A DNA stretch of 64,000 nucleotides from Sphagnum compactum (Eukaryota; Bryophyta; Sphagnopsida; Sphagnales), in NCBI GenBank assembly GCA_965153455.1, contig OZ234494.1, positions 18,290,001 to 18,354,000 of the forward strand, in the 5' to 3' direction. The notes beneath the pieces were generated by a model, which was given only the letters and a program-made list of their open reading frames with translations, was not told the DNA's origin and made no database searches. Position 1 is the first letter of the stretch. Every line of letters begins with the position of its first letter. Below, one piece after another: positions 1 through 13,857 of this stretch. The translations under genes and the position numbers were made by a program.

Positions 1-2435
1 ACACAAAAGCTTTTCTTGTACATTTCTCAGAAAATGCAAAACGCTTACCAAGGCTGAACATTGCCATCCCGAGACCTGCATCCGACAAGATGTGCACAGA
101 CTTGTACAGTATCACTGGCATTTGGAAATTCCATCTGCACATGGAAGGGAAGAACAACAACAACAGTACAGAGGTCAGACACACCCAAAACCTTCTTCAG
201 TTGTGCATATGCCAGACTCTCTTCTTAAGCAAAATCCTAGAAACAAATGAACAAATTGAGGTTAAATCTTTTTTCCAAGCACAAAAGTACCTGAAGGCGA
301 TCAGGGACCAAATGACTCCAATGAGGCTGGAGTATGTATTAGGGTTGCGAATGAGCTTGCGAAATGTCATGACAGAGATGAGCTTCACCATCACAACAGT
401 GGGAGGCATGCTTTTCTTCATGTCATCATCTTCCTGTGGGAGTTTAGGTCTAAGTTCAGCTGTAGATGTGGAGCCAAACTTATCCAAGCGAGGACCACCT
501 TCATCCTCTTCATCTATATTCTCCACCTTGAAATTCTCCCTGTTTCCAAAGCTGAAGTCTTCACGTGAGTAATCATTATACGCTTGTGCCGCCGCCCTCG
601 CTTCTGCCAAACCTATCAAAACCCAACATACACATCCATTGTGGCTCAAGAATTAGAAACTCCTTGAAGAAGGAATTCTCAGAACAAGAATTCTGAAGAT
701 CCTTAAAAGGAATGAAGTTCAGGAGCTTTTGCTTCAGCTTCATGAACAAGTCTTGGTAATTTGCATGCAAAGATTGCATGGCTCTGGAAAAGAGACTGAA
801 CCAGACCACACAGACAGCCAGACATGTAGAGAGAGGGATTGAGAGGAGGAGGGACACATTTCAGCAAGATGGTCAGAAGATGTTTCTTGCTTATTTTGTG
901 GCAACAAAGGTTTGCTCACCTGCAGCAGCATCAGAAGCATGCTCGGATTGTGGATGCACGAGCATTCGCACCTCCTTCGGATCAAATTCATTCCGTCCAG
1001 GGCTGTTTCCTCCAAAGACATGCAATCCAGCTTCCGATACTGGAGATGCATTTGCACTCCATACGAACATGTGAAGCTCCCTGGCATCCTCGTCCACTTT
1101 AGGTGATGCTGCTCTAGTCTCACGCCTGGGGGACGGTCTTGAGTTCATGGCAACAATCCTTGAGCTGTGAGACACAATTGGAGAAGACTGCTGCTGCTGC
1201 AGAGGAGGGGCAACAGGGTTGCTGTTGTTGTTGTTGCCATGGCTGTTGCCTGCTGCATCACCATTGCTTGTGGCATGCGATCCTCCTCCATCAACAATGA
1301 CTCCAACACCTCCCATTCCTGCCTCATGTCCCCCTTTGATGTGCATACGAGCTCCAGCAGCTCCTCCTCCTCCTCCCCTGAATACAGACGAAGGCACAAA
1401 TCGGGGCGAGTTGATGTTCATGGTCCCCTTGGGATAAGCATGGACCTCCTTGGAGCTTTCTTCATTGAAATTGGAGGTTCTGGGTGTGGGTCCCCTGGAA
1501 GAATGCAGTGAGTAGATATCGGAGGATGTGAAGTTGGACTGCCGATGTGGGCTCCTAGCAGCTGAACCTGCTGACAGCATCATCATACTGTAGAACTCGT
1601 TGTGGTTGAAGCTCGAGTCTCGAGGGGTGAGGTTCCTAGAGGACTGCAGACTGTAAATTTCAGCTCCAGTCAAGTTGCTGGGTCGTGGTGTCAAGGCCTT
1701 GGAGCTGGTAGTGGTGATGACACCCATGGATCTACTAGAATGTACATTGCTTCCAACAGCACCAGCATTGGACTGCATCATCATCATGTTTGGGGAGCGA
1801 GCAGACACAGACCTACGCACTGTGACATGAAGCTTGCCATCATCTCCAAACTCAGCTTCTGTGAGCACAGGTTCTCTCCCATCCAGTGACATGACATCCG
1901 ACTCCACCTTGAAGCTCACAATTGAGGCAGCAGTATCCGGGAACTGCTCCATGATTAGGATCTTTGCAGCTCTGTACTCATACATCACAAGCAGGAGAGT
2001 GTACCAGATGATACATTGCAGCACCACTGCTTGCACCGTGAGACTACCAGGACCTTTACCATACATAGCAGCCAGGAGTGGCGTCCCCATGACCAGGGTG
2101 TTGGGGATAGTTCCCAGCATGAAGATGGTGATCATCCAATCCAGTGACCCAGCCTTGGAGTACCTCGCCCAGATTGCCAGTGCCAGGAGCAGACCTACCT
2201 TGGACACAGCATCTGCCGCGATGAAGCGGAAGTTCATAGCATATGGATCGTTGTCAGAGATGAACTGGAAGGAGAGCAGCGGCACAGCAAAGATGGACAC
2301 GAATCGGTTCACACCCATGCATTGCTGTTCCGTCAAGATGCCCCACCATTTTACAGAGCCGTAGGCGAGCATCATGGCAACATACAGAGGTACTACTGCA
2401 CTGAGCACACTGTAGAGGTCACCTCCGGTAATCAT
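1..2435 (-). CDS. PIN: PIN-family auxin efflux carrier, 5' part (partial, runs off left edge)
   Basis: Plasma-membrane exporter of auxin (indole-3-acetate) that sets the direction of auxin flow. Visible exons on the minus strand: 2435-920, 603-291 and 134-49. Donors are GTGAGC, GTACTT and GTAAGC, and reading phase is kept throughout (638 codons plus one base). The start is the ATG at 2433-2435, giving the family-typical [20 protein letters not shown]. An in-frame ATG at 2499-2501 would add 22 residues, but PINs normally start at MIT. Residues about 8-155 form the N-terminal membrane bundle, with IPNTLVMG at 110-117. Residues about 160-570 form a cytosolic loop longer than that of Arabidopsis PIN1. 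It carries three TPRxS-type kinase motifs (249-254 TPRPSN, 270-275 TPRDSS, 317-322 TPRTSN), as in canonical PINs. Exon 2 starts the C-terminal bundle ([16 protein letters not shown]) and exon 3 ends at [12 protein letters not shown]. The remaining C-terminal helices lie outside the window. Family assignment is very secure; subclade is not assigned. Confidence 0.97.
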
Positions 2436-3900
2436 CTTCTTCAAGGCAATGGATGGAAGAGCAGCTTCAGTCACAAGAAGACTCTTCTGTCCAAGACGCA
2501 CTCTCAGTGCAAGCCTGAAAAGCTCAAGCTTAGATCAACAAAACTACAACAAGCAACAGACTCTCTGCAATGCTCTCCAGTTCCTCTGCTCCTCCTCCTC
2601 ACCTCTGCTCTAGGTAGAGCCAACGCTCAAGCTCTGGAGCTTCAAGAGGCGATCTGATGAACTGGGTATGTCCAATCTTCTGCTGCTGCAGAAGGCTCAG
2701 CTATCAGCAGGACAGTCATCGTCCTGCTGGACTGAAGCCATCTAGAAGCTGCTGGTGCCGGTGCAACGCATCTTCTTGTTCTTCTCTTCTTCATGCAAAA
2801 GCTGCAGGGCTCTGAAGGCGGCCCTCAGACAAGCAAGCTGCCACTGCAGCCTCAGTCAAGATGAAAACCCAACACGTCAGAGAATCGCACAAAACACATT
2901 CCATTCCGAGGTTGGATCACATGGATGTGAGAAGGAATCTCAGGAATCTGGGATTGGATGGGTGCTAGAATCTGCAGGAATCTGAGATTGGGTGTCTTTG
3001 AATCCAGGCTTGTGTGCAAGATCCGTGCATTTACAAGGCAAGAACAAGAACGAAAGAAGAGCAGCAATTGCTGCTGCAAATGTTGTTGTTGAAGAAGGAG
3101 AAGAAGAGAAAAACCCACTTCGTCAATTTCGTTGCAACTGCTGCTTGAAGGAGATTGCGCAAGCCTGCTGCTGATGATGAGGAAGCTGATGCTGGTAAGC
3201 GACATGCTTGCTGAGATATCATCGATTCCCAGCACCCACCCTGCAATCTCTTGCACCGGAGCTCCAAATTCCACCGAATCAAGAGGCCAGGCACAAAGTC
3301 CACAGACGACGACGACAACACCACCACCAACAACACAAAAAAAAGAAAAAAAATCAAGAAGAAGAAGAAGAAGGAGCGGTGAAGGACAGTTATGTCTGCT
3401 ACAACAAATTGGAGCTTCTCCTCCAGCTGCTTTTTCCTTCCAGCTCTTCTTTCCTCCCCCGCTCCCCCCAACTTACACAAATTCTCTTCACAAAATTCCG
3501 AACCCAATCAAGCGCATTTTGGCAAAGTAACAAAAATCCTCCGTAAAAAACAAAATCGAGTCTCTACTACTGCTGACACAGAGCACTCGCTTAGTGTTTA
3601 CTCGGATGCTTTGAGATGGTACTTGCACAGCTCAAAGCACCAAATCCGATCACATCAAAATGCAACAAAGAAAAACACTAGAAAAACAAAAGCTCCAACA
3701 AGATCAACCCATTTTATTTTATTTCCCTGAGAACTCCGAGCACTACAAAAAGAGAAGAAGAGCAAGAGCCAGAGCGAGCAGCAGCAGCAGCAGCGTCGCC
3801 GTCGTGGTGCTGGAGTCAGAGCTCGCAGCAACCGCGCACCCGGACACAAGAGAGACTGAGCGCGCGCGCAAGCCGAGGAAGACAACTCCAGTACCTAGTA
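2436..3900 (-). promoter_or_regulatory. PIN 5' leader / proximal promoter zone
   Basis: This block lies directly upstream of the PIN start and is clearly richer in GC and in CAG/CTG, GAA and CT tracts than the distal DNA, as expected for a transcribed plant leader. Minus-strand reading frames of 140 codons (3274-2852) and 158 codons (3507-3031) are built from low-complexity Ser/Leu/Gln/Phe runs. They do not resemble proteins, but would act as upstream ORFs if transcription starts above 3.3 kb. I see no convincing TATA box or 5'-UTR intron and cannot place the transcription start. Confidence 0.5.
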
Positions 3901-4650
3901 CCCTACGGAACAGGTAACCGGCGGTTATGTACCGTGTACCTAGTACCTTCTTGCTAGGTAGGTAGGTAGGTAGGTTAGCGAGAGAGTGGGGGGGGTGGGT
4001 GTTATTTAGTGAGTTAGTGAGTACGTTCTTCCTACTCTACCTCACTACCTAGTCTATTAGACTCTACCTGGGCTTAGACTAGGTTGAGGCTAGCCTAGGG
4101 GGACACAACCGAACAACACGGCGGGTAAAAGGGGAGATAGATCCGCCGTTTTTAAAGTGTCGCCGGGTCGCCCTTCGTTTCCGCGGGTCTTTCGTTTCCT
4201 TTATTTTCCCTGGATGCAGCGTTACTTATTATCCATCCCCAGTGTGTTGGGCGGTTATCAGAAAAAAAAGGGAGGGCCGTGAGGAAATGATGACCGGAGG
4301 TTCTCATGGCGTCCGTCTGTGATTCGTAACCGTGCGGTTGTTCGGCAGACTCAAATAACCGCCGGTCCCTGTGTGTGATGACTGCTGCGGATCTCAAAAA
4401 TCTGAGATCCGGTTCCGGCATATAATCAATAACTGCCACTGAAAATGCCGGCTCCCTCTGGCCCTGGCCCTGGCTTGAGAACCTCCGGTTCTTTTGGAAT
4501 TTCTTCCCAAAACCAAAGGTTATTTTGATTTTGTGAGTACAAGTGAGCCAAGAAGTATATAGCATAAAAACAAGCATAGCTTTTTTTCTTTTCTTTTTTT
4601 TTTTCATTCAATTTTGCCATAAATTTATGAAATATAACCTCAAAAATGCA
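3901..4650. other. CpG-rich upstream island with AACCGCCGGT motifs
   Basis: A GC-rich block between the PIN leader and AT-rich DNA, with no coding frame I trust. It holds a (GGTA)n run at 3955-3975, ACCGGCGGTTAT near 3917, GGGCGGTTAT near 4248 and AATAACCGCCGGT near 4343. There is also a perfect 8-bp stem with a 6-base spacer at 4389-4410 (GGATCTCA / TGAGATCC). It may be the distal PIN promoter or a small decayed element. The AACCGCCGGT-type motif recurs near 43-46 kb. Confidence 0.45.
4389..4410. repeat. Short perfect inverted repeat
   Basis: Arms GGATCTCA (4389-4396) and TGAGATCC (4403-4410) are exact reverse complements around a 6-base AT spacer. This could be a dimeric factor site or chance. 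Confidence 0.5.
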
Positions 4651-6650
4651 GGCACAAATTAAGCATCAATTGTAGCCCATATTCCCTTTTTCACTTCTCC
4701 AAATTCTCTGATACGTAATGCAGCAACAAGAGCCAAGAAATGAAGACACAAACAAGAGTAAGAAAGAGAAAAAAGAGAGATAGAAGAAAGAAACATCAAT
4801 TAAGGCAGTTTTTTTTCTAATTTTAAAAGTAAATTTTTTAATGTTTTTTATTTATTTATTTATTTATTTATAATAAATTTCTTGACCATTCCAATATAGA
4901 ATTGCTTTTGGACAAGAATGCGATTCTATGTGGGAAATGGTTTTTTTTTTTTTTTTTTAATTTTTAAAATCGTCAACTTGGATGATCCTAGATTCCTAGG
5001 ATGTAATTGAACCCTATATATGTCTCACCAATCCATCTTCGATGTAACGATTATTATTGGAATTTATTTATTTCTAAACAAAGTTGTTTAATTTTGAATT
5101 TTTGAAAAAGAAATTTATTTTTGTAAATGTATTGGGAATCAACATGTGAAATTTTCAAAATTGTAATCTTTGTTTCTCATTTTATATATTTATTTATTTA
5201 TTTATTTTTTATTATTATTTTTAAATCCAATTCATGGTAGTTTTTTTGGGTATGTATTAGGGTGTGCCCCCTTGTGCAACTTAGTATCACTCTCTCATTT
5301 TCAACTACTTGTGAAGTCTTCACAAAAACATCACTCATTTTTAAAGATAATTATAGATCTCTTAGTGTGTCACATTGCATGTATGATTTCTTTTCATCAT
5401 GTGATGCCCATGATCACTTTCAAGTTTCAAACCTTGCCAAAATTTACATGAAAGAAGACCAAATGGATGAAATTAACAACATCGTCCTTCTTATGAACTA
5501 CAAGTTGGATGAAATTAAAACACATAAATGACATTTGTCACTACATGTGAAACAAGCAACACAAAAGACATTAAAAGATATGGAAGAAACGTGGATGTCA
5601 TTGACCAATATTTCACAATAAATGAAACTAAACCACATCCACATCCAAATTAACCATATGGACAAAAGGATGGTTTAAAAGGGGTGTAAAAAGGAGGGAG
5701 AGGATACCAATTTGACTCAGTTGTGGTTCATCCACACAACTCTAAGTCATAACGGGTTTGGAAAGGATGGACTATGGACACCGGTGGGGGTGATGATGGA
5801 TGGATGGATGGATGGAAAGGTCATATTATCTTGATGAAACTAGATTTGGAACAAATCAAAGGAAAAGGTAGTTTTTGTTTCTCAAAATTAGAACTTAGAA
5901 TGCATCTAAATTTTTAGAAATCTAGGAATATTTCTAAAACTAGGCAAAGAACAATTGAAAATATTTCTAGCATAATAAATGGATCTAATGGGCTTTCAAA
6001 CATTGTCCAAATATCCAAAGTCCAAACCACTAACAAAAACAACAAAGTGTGAAAGTATCACTCCTCTTGGGTCTAGGGTTGTGTGTGCTTGACCAAAAAT
6101 GGGTGCTATCGGAAGCATGAAGGAATGGCATCTGATTCCATTGCCAGTGTTTGGGCCCACTATGGGGAACACTAGATGGGTGAAGCAGCATCTACAATGG
6201 GTTTAGGGTTTTAAGGTACCATAATAAAAATCCCAAAGTTTTGAAGTTCCTTCCAAACATTGTAAATATATCAAGTTCTTAGTCATAACATTAAGGAGCC
6301 AATTTTTGGTGGCAATGCAAATCTTTAGGGGGAATGGCATAGGGAAGTGTAGGGGAACACTCGTGGAGGACAAGTGGGTTGTTCCCAAAATAACTGCCCC
6401 CTCAGCTTGCCTCGAGTTGGCACTTATTTTGAGAATGCTTGCTCCAAAGGTGTTATCATATGTAAAGCATTGGCTCTTTTTTTTTCATATTTTCTCATGA
6501 CATCATGTTTATTTCACCAAGGTATCTCATGATAAAAAGGGAAAAAGATAGGCGATGCATTTTGTAAAAGCAAAACGGTCGTTGGAACAAGTGTTTCATT
6601 TTTCAAAATGCAAGGGTTTTGTGGGCACTATAGCACCAAGCCATCATTGT
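4651..6650. other. AT-rich intergenic DNA, no gene seen
   Basis: Poly-A/T tracts and TTTA runs dominate. Short open frames at 5170-5531 have no recognisable domain. A (GGAT)n microsatellite sits at 5795-5815. Nothing else can be supported. Confidence 0.6.
5795..5815 (+). repeat. (GGAT)n microsatellite
   Basis: About five perfect GGAT units in tandem within AT-rich intergenic DNA. Confidence 0.9.
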
Positions 6651-6651
6651 G

Positions 6652-6820
6652 AACATCTGGAGAGCTTGAATAAACAAGGACATAGCAATTACCAACCCCA
6701 TGTGTGATTTGGTAGTTGCAAATACACTCATGCATAGATTTTACAAATGTCCCAAGGCACAAATAGCTTGGGCTTCGGTAGCTACTATTTTCTCCATCCA
6801 GACTCAAGAACCCACGGTTG
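6652..6820 (+). pseudogene. LINE retrotransposon remnant (reverse-transcriptase zinc-binding region)
   Basis: The + frame from 6652 reads NIWRA, stop, INKDIAITNPMCDL, then TLMHRFYKCPKAQIAWASV. The arrangement 'E/T-x-M-H-x-F-x-x-CP-x-A-x-x-AW' after a 'WRA' segment is the pattern of the zf-RVT module that follows reverse transcriptase in plant non-LTR retrotransposons. The upstream Cys pair is lost, there is an internal stop, and no reverse-transcriptase core (FADD-like box) was found around it. Only the tail of an old LINE seems to survive. The open frame continues to about 6936 without recognisable content. Confidence 0.6.
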
Positions 6821-7159
6821 GCACAAAGCTACATGAAGAGGTTGGACATTATACAATGTCTCATTGTAAATATAGGGTCCTTAATCCAAATTCCCATGAG
6901 CATACAAGGCCTTCACACCAATTTGGACATGCTTAAGAATGGGGGTTATCTAGAATGTATGGAATGGATGAAATGGAAAGATTTCAAAGACTAGTACTAT
7001 TTTAATTACAAGTTAGGTCACATGATAATGGACGGCCTTGTTGGGGAAGACTATCCAATCAATAGTTAGGGAAGCCCTCTACTAAGAAAGATTTTTTTGA
7101 AAGATTTTGACAAGTTGTTGTGCCCTCATTTTACCCTATGTGCTATAGACAAACTTCAA

Positions 7160-10100
7160 ATCAAATGGAGTTATCAATTACCTCATGAGATTAGCTTGAT
7201 TGACTTGTTGTGTGACTTTTTTGTGGTGTGCGAAGCAAGTGCACCACACCCCTTGTTGCTTTGATTTTTTTCTTTGCAATGGATTTCATCCATTTGTTTC
7301 AAAAAAAAAAACAAAATACAATGAAAAAATAATAGAATGCAATAATTCAAATCCATGTTCTGCTTCCTCACATCAATAAAGAGCTCAAATAAATTCTCCT
7401 AACTCAAGCTCCATCTCCAAAATGTGAAGCTTCAAAAGTCAAAATTTAATGAACAAAGTTTAAAGAAATTTTCAAGTTGAAAGTCCATTTCCAAAAGATG
7501 AAACTATAGAAATCAAAATCTCATTACAAAAGTGTTTAGCAAAATGTCATATCAAGTTTCAAGTCATCCTAAAAATTTAAATCAAGAACATCTACTACAA
7601 TAACAAGCAATATTGTATCTAATAATGAAAATAACTTGTCATGTACACCTTTGGTGCTAAAGTAAATCCAATCTTGGTATCAACAACATAACTTTGATTA
7701 TAATCAAATGGTTTTCCAAGTTATTGAAAACATGATCGGATGTAGTGTTAACATTGGCTAACTCCCAATGGCAGGTGACTATGTATTGAATCCAAATGTT
7801 TTTTGTACTTGAAAAGTTCATTCTCAAATATTTCATGTTCTAAAATTTGTCATCAAAATAACAAAAATGGTAAGTAAAACATTGACTTCTTGTAAACAAT
7901 AAGATCTATGTAGCCAATCACTCCCATGCCATATTTTGTCAAAACAAGATCCTCTTCCATGTCGATGTTTGATGGCAATTTTATTAGATAAAACTTTCTC
8001 TTTCAACTTAAGAAACAACATTATTAGCTTGCCAATAATCAAACACAACTAATTTTAACTAACTAGCAAAATAATAAACCAAACATCATAACACTTTCAT
8101 CACTTTAGTTTAGATCACAAAAACATAGATTATGACCCCAATTTACCAAAAGACTAATCATTAATGTGTCACCTTGCTAATTCCTAAAAAATGACAATAA
8201 CATCAACAATTGGACAATCAATAGTAGGTTGATGCAAGTTAGCAAAACATCTTGTGACATCAATGTGTCAATTTTTGGACATGCCTTTCTAGAATCTAAA
8301 CATCAAACACATAAAAAATTACTTAACACAAGTATATCAAATCCACGTTCTTGAACTCTTGGCAACCCCTAGTGAAAAAGTTATGTCTGTAAAAATAACC
8401 AAATCAAATATTTAAGCCAATTGGTCATGTTAGATGACAAATTTCTACCTCAACATTTAACATTCAAAAAGTTGTTTCATCATCAATAATCTTCACAAGT
8501 TGGAATGTCACAACAATGAAAATGTTAAAAGATGCAAAAAAAGCTTTCCTAATTTCAACAATCCACTAACTTTGTTTATGTTTCATTAACTTATGATGGC
8601 TCTAATTAAAGCTTGGATCCTACACGCAGAGTCTTGTTTTTATTATTTTTTAAACATCAAACATGAATAGAATCACAAAATTAGACTTGAAAAAAAATCA
8701 AAAAATTTGTTAAAAAAGAAAAAATTGGTCGTCATACAACATAATAGAAAAATTAAAAATTCATACCTTGTTGGCAAATATAAGTTGTCTTTTTCACCAC
8801 TTCAAAAATGAACTATGCTAACATATTCATCCATTCCTTGACACAATATTCATCTTCTAATATCAACTATAGACTTCTTGGTATCAAACCCCCATAGCTT
8901 CTTATATTGGTCAAAAGCATTTTTTATCACATTTCAACATTTTTACTTGCTTTGCACTACCCAACTCCTTATCAATATTAAAATTTTAATATTTCTCACA
9001 TTCGCCATCAATCGACACAAAAAACATAACTTCCAACATCAACAACTTAAAAAGAATGCCAAATAATTTAGACTCAAGTTCAAGCAACAAATACAATGCC
9101 AAAATAATCACTTAAAATAATGAAGTCTTCAACATTCAATGCAACACAAGGATTGTAAAAACTTACCAAAAAATGGTGTTTATTTCAATAGGTGACTTAG
9201 GAGATTCAACACAATCAAAAGATTGTAAATTACCTTGAAAAACACCATTTGATCATGTTAAATCAACATTCATAGCAACATCAAAATTGGAAGAAGGTAT
9301 AACAAGAATTGTAGAAGAAGAAAGAAATCCAAAAATTGATTGCAATTTATGGCCAAACTTGACAATATTGATAAAGAATCAAGTTATCAATAACATAATC
9401 AGAATTTTTGCTATGATGGTTCTTTGACACATTATAACAAAAAATAATAATAATATAAGTAATAAAGAAATTAAAGGATTTTTTTTAAAAAAAACATTAC
9501 ATCAAACATTTCAAAGAAATTTTTTAAAAGATGATAATTCGATCAATGTTGGCGTAGAATAGAGTGGAGACAAATAGCTCATGCATAAAAAAATATGCAC
9601 AACAAAATTGTAAACACATAAAGATAGAAAAAAGAAAAAAGAACCTTGTGGAAACACCACATTGCAAAAAAAAAACTAAAACGCATGTTAAAAGTTAAAA
9701 CAAAAAATGAAACACATGCAAAAGAAGTGAATATTACAAGATGACAAAAGTGTTAGCATGATTGAAATAGAAACATGTCAATTTCATAAATCAGTAAGGG
9801 GTTTGAAACAAAAGAAGAATGAACAATGACACCAAATGCCAACACAAAAGAATTTGAAAGCATAGTGACGAAAAAGAATTAAAACACCAACAAAACAAAT
9901 TTTACACAAACAAAACAAAAATTGAAACACAAGTACACATACCAAAAGGACAAGATTACAAAGCGATGAAAACAAAACAACACAAAAATACAAAAGTAGG
10001 AAAATTCTAAATGCAAAATGACAATGCCATTAGCATCCACATCCCCCCCAAAAAAAATGCAATGTAGCTTGACACAAAAAAACCATCAAATTGAAACACG

Positions 10101-13100
10101 TTGAAAAGATTATTGAGGCTAATGTTGGGAAATTTTGAAGATAAAACACAAACCAATGCTGAAGAAAAACATAAATTGACAAACACGACATGAAACAAAA
10201 GACTTCTAGAAGAATCAACAACACATGTACAAAGCAAAAGAACACTAGGAAGAAGGAAATAAAGATGTTGAAAAGAATAGCATGTAACCCAAAAAAAAAC
10301 AAAACCACATATTCACAATGTTCTTCTATAAATCTTCATCCAAAAAACCTTATAAAGGTCAATTTATTATTGTTTCTGGGCATGCTTTAAATAGGGAAAT
10401 TACTAATGTTGGATAAGTACTTGTAATTTTTTTATTAGTTAAAATTTCTTGGTTTTGGTAATAAGACTTAAATTGAAATTGGGTCTAAATTTTGGAATTA
10501 GACTAGGGATTGAAAACTTGATTTTAAATAACCAAACCCATAACAAGGTTTATGGTTCTATATAGGTATCATTTTGAAAAAGAATTTTTTGGAAAAAAAT
10601 GAATAGAATCGAAGGTTAATTAAAAGTTAAATAATTAACCATCAATTGTAATCTAGGTTAATAAAAACAGAAATTGGAATTAAGTTTGATTTTCAAAATC
10701 AAAATTGAAACCATAATTGTTTTGTGGTTCCATTTCTATGTGAAACTAGTACCCAAATTGAAATAATTATAACTTACTTTTTAGAACCAAAATTAAAGGT
10801 TTTTCATAAAAATAAAAAATTCCCAACATTGAAAATTATGTACAAACATTTTTTTTCAAGGGGACAATTAAATATAATGACATTTCTTTCTCAATTTTTG
10901 TAGGGGAAGGCTTTGAATATCAAGGCATTATCATTTGGACCTTGACCCCAACCTTGCTTCCCAAGGTATTAGGGCCTTCCAAGACATTGGAAAACCACAT
11001 CAAAATTCTTCTTATTAACTTTCATTTTCATCCTAATTAATGTAGCATGTATCGTTGGCCCAAGTGTGAACTAGTACCTAATAACTAATTTTTCCTTCCA
11101 AAACCATTTTTGTACTTTAATTCAATTTCCAATGACAAAAATCATTCAAAATTCAATATCTTTGCATGTTAATTCTAAAGCTTTTCGTATCACCTTTATT
11201 AAATCCTATTAATTAAGGCTTTCAAATGATACCAAAAATGTGCGCAAATTCACTTATAATTTTTAGTTTTGATTTAAATGAATTTTTAGTGAATATAATT
11301 GTTCAATATTCAATCATTTTCCTATTATAGGTTGAAACATTATGAAACCAACTTGTTGCACCCCTACTCAGCGAAGGCTTTCCAATGGTATCAAGAGCAC
11401 AACAAGCGGCATTATGGTTTAAAAGATCTCAACGTGACCCAAAAAAAAACAACCTTCCTTCTTTCATAGATAATTGTTCATTAGCATATTAAAGTTATCC
11501 ATAAAGTTGAAAAAATACAAGAACAAACCTTACATTAAGGTAAAATTGATGGCATTAGTGAAAACACATGACAAGACTACACCAAAGAAAAATAATACAC
11601 AATGAAACATGTTTTTGCTCCTAAACCCACAACAAACTAAACTTCCTCTACGATCCAATGTTTTTGTGTTACACAATAGTTGCACAATGTTGGAGGTGTG
11701 CAAGCTTTCGTATTTTATGTTGCACAAGTTTTTTCATGTGTTCAACTTGTGTGAGTTTTCATTGTCTATGCTTCTTTTGTGCATTCAAGTTGTGCAAGCT
11801 TTTGTTTGTTGGGTGCATTTGTGGCTAAAGTTTTTTTTGGTTGGGGAAAGTAAAAAATGGAGCATTGGTGGGAAACCCAAGAAAACTTGGAAAGGGAAAG
11901 GTTTGGGTTCAAAGTTTTTGGTTTTGGTTTGGTCAAATGCTCAACCTTATTGTTGCAAAGAAGATGTTGATGTTCGACCTTTGCATGTGAAAAAAAACGT
12001 CGTCCAAAACATAGCAGACTACAATGTTGGAAAGAAGGGTGTCAAAAATAGTTGAACATGCTTACTTTATGAAACAACAAGATGCGCTTACTCATAAGAA
12101 AGTGCACTTCCTCTATGAAGCTTCAAAAAGCTTTTATCACAAGAGTTAAATGTGCTTTAAATGTAACTTGTCATTTCCAATAGGTGAACAGACTTTCGCT
12201 ACACTTGATCTTTTCAAATGACTAAGCACATTGTAAATGCAATCAATCTTCTGTAGGTTATTAATTGAATTTTGCTTGATTAGAATGCCTACAAACATCA
12301 CAATAGTTAGTGGAGGTAGGCCTGAGGCCTCAAAACGCAATCTAAATTTTCAGGGCACCACGTGGCATCATTTTTTTAGTATGGTGCCAGTGTAGGTGTT
12401 GGTTCACCCAAAGGGATTCATCAAGTGATGAAGGTAGCATAAATCTCAGAGACAACTTACATGTACATATTCACTTTTAATCTATCTCTTGACCGGTCTT
12501 TTTTTAGTGTGTGGTGCCTTGTTTGTTTCTACTTGAGCCTAGGCTTTTTCCTTGCTTCTTTTTCTTCTTCTTATGTGGAAGCTATAGTTTTTTGCAACAT
12601 TGTGTAGGTATGGATCCAATAATAACAAGTTTTGCAAATGAAGAACTTTTGTTTCTTTTGCTATTTACAGCTTCTAATAACATTTTATATCTATGGGATC
12701 CAATAACAAACTTTCAACTATGGAACTTTTGGTGTTTGATGTAGAAGGTGGTTTAGTAAAAAAAACTCCCTATTAAATAGGCTCTTAATCTATGGCCGTG
12801 AAGGTAGATTATGGTGTGATTACAAAAGTGATTGTGGTAGTCAAATTTGATAATGTTATTTTGTGTTTTGGGGATTGGTCCTCACTTTGCCACACTTTAC
12901 AAATAGCTCAAAAAAGGAAAAATGAGTGGGACAATTGATATCAAAATGAGCCTGAAATTGAAGATTATTTGAAAACAACTTTTTTTTAAAAACATTTTAA
13001 CCAACATCATGAGTGTATCTAGTTGGTAGTGTTAAATTTGAATGTTCAAGGTCTAGTTTTTATGACTTGGAACTAAGTGAACCCTCATTTGTTGGAATTG

Positions 13101-13850
13101 ACATGAGGACCAAACTATAAAATTAACCTTTTGCTAAATTCAAAACCAAAATTGAAATTATGAACATTATTAAACATATGTTAAGTTCTTTAGGTAAGCA
13201 AGTTTTTTCTTTTTTTAAAAAGTTGATGAGTGGATTGAACTTTATACTTAAATATTAGTTTTAATCAGTTGTTGAATTATGTATCTATATAGTCATTGGT
13301 TTTAATTTGTTGTAAAACTTTGTACATAAATCATTTGAAAAATATCCTTTTGCATTTGGAATGAACTTAATCCCATGAACCTACTTAGGAATGAGTTCAT
13401 AAAGTTTAACCCATTCTCTAAGCTAGTAAATTGGGTGAACGTTTTTTATTTTGTGAAAATGTTTTATGCAAGGTAAAGGACCCACCCCTTTAGTGCTTCA
13501 CAAATTTTCACCCTTTTCATTTTTAACAAGGCTTGAACTTTTGAAGTCCCAAGTAGGATAATGCTTTAGCCTACACCTATACACTTTTTCTAGCATTGGG
13601 GAATGTGCACATGGTTTTTGAACTAGGCTCAAAAAAATCTTGAATTTGAAAAAATGTGCTAAAAACAAATCCAAACAATTTGAAATTGTTCATTTGAACC
13701 TAGCTCAAACCCACACCCAAAAAACCTCCAAACAAAATATAAAATGTTTGAATCAAGACTAAAGGTTCTCTTGAAATGGAAAAATTGCACAACATTGATT
13801 TTAACCTTCATTGTTTCCATGGACACGTGAAAATTATGTATTTCTTATTT
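7160..13850. other. AT-rich intergenic DNA, no gene seen
   Basis: Long A/T-rich stretch. All open frames are under about 150 codons, have low complexity and lack recognisable motifs. The sentence-like motif GTGTAGGTGTTGGTTCACCC near 12,386 matches similar copies near 43.78 and 45.26 kb. Otherwise I see nothing to annotate. Confidence 0.6.
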
Positions 13851-13857
13851 TGTAAAA

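Noticed and set aside
1602-2364. Antisense frames opposite PIN exon 1
   Set aside because: They overlap a well-supported conserved PIN exon and lack any domain.
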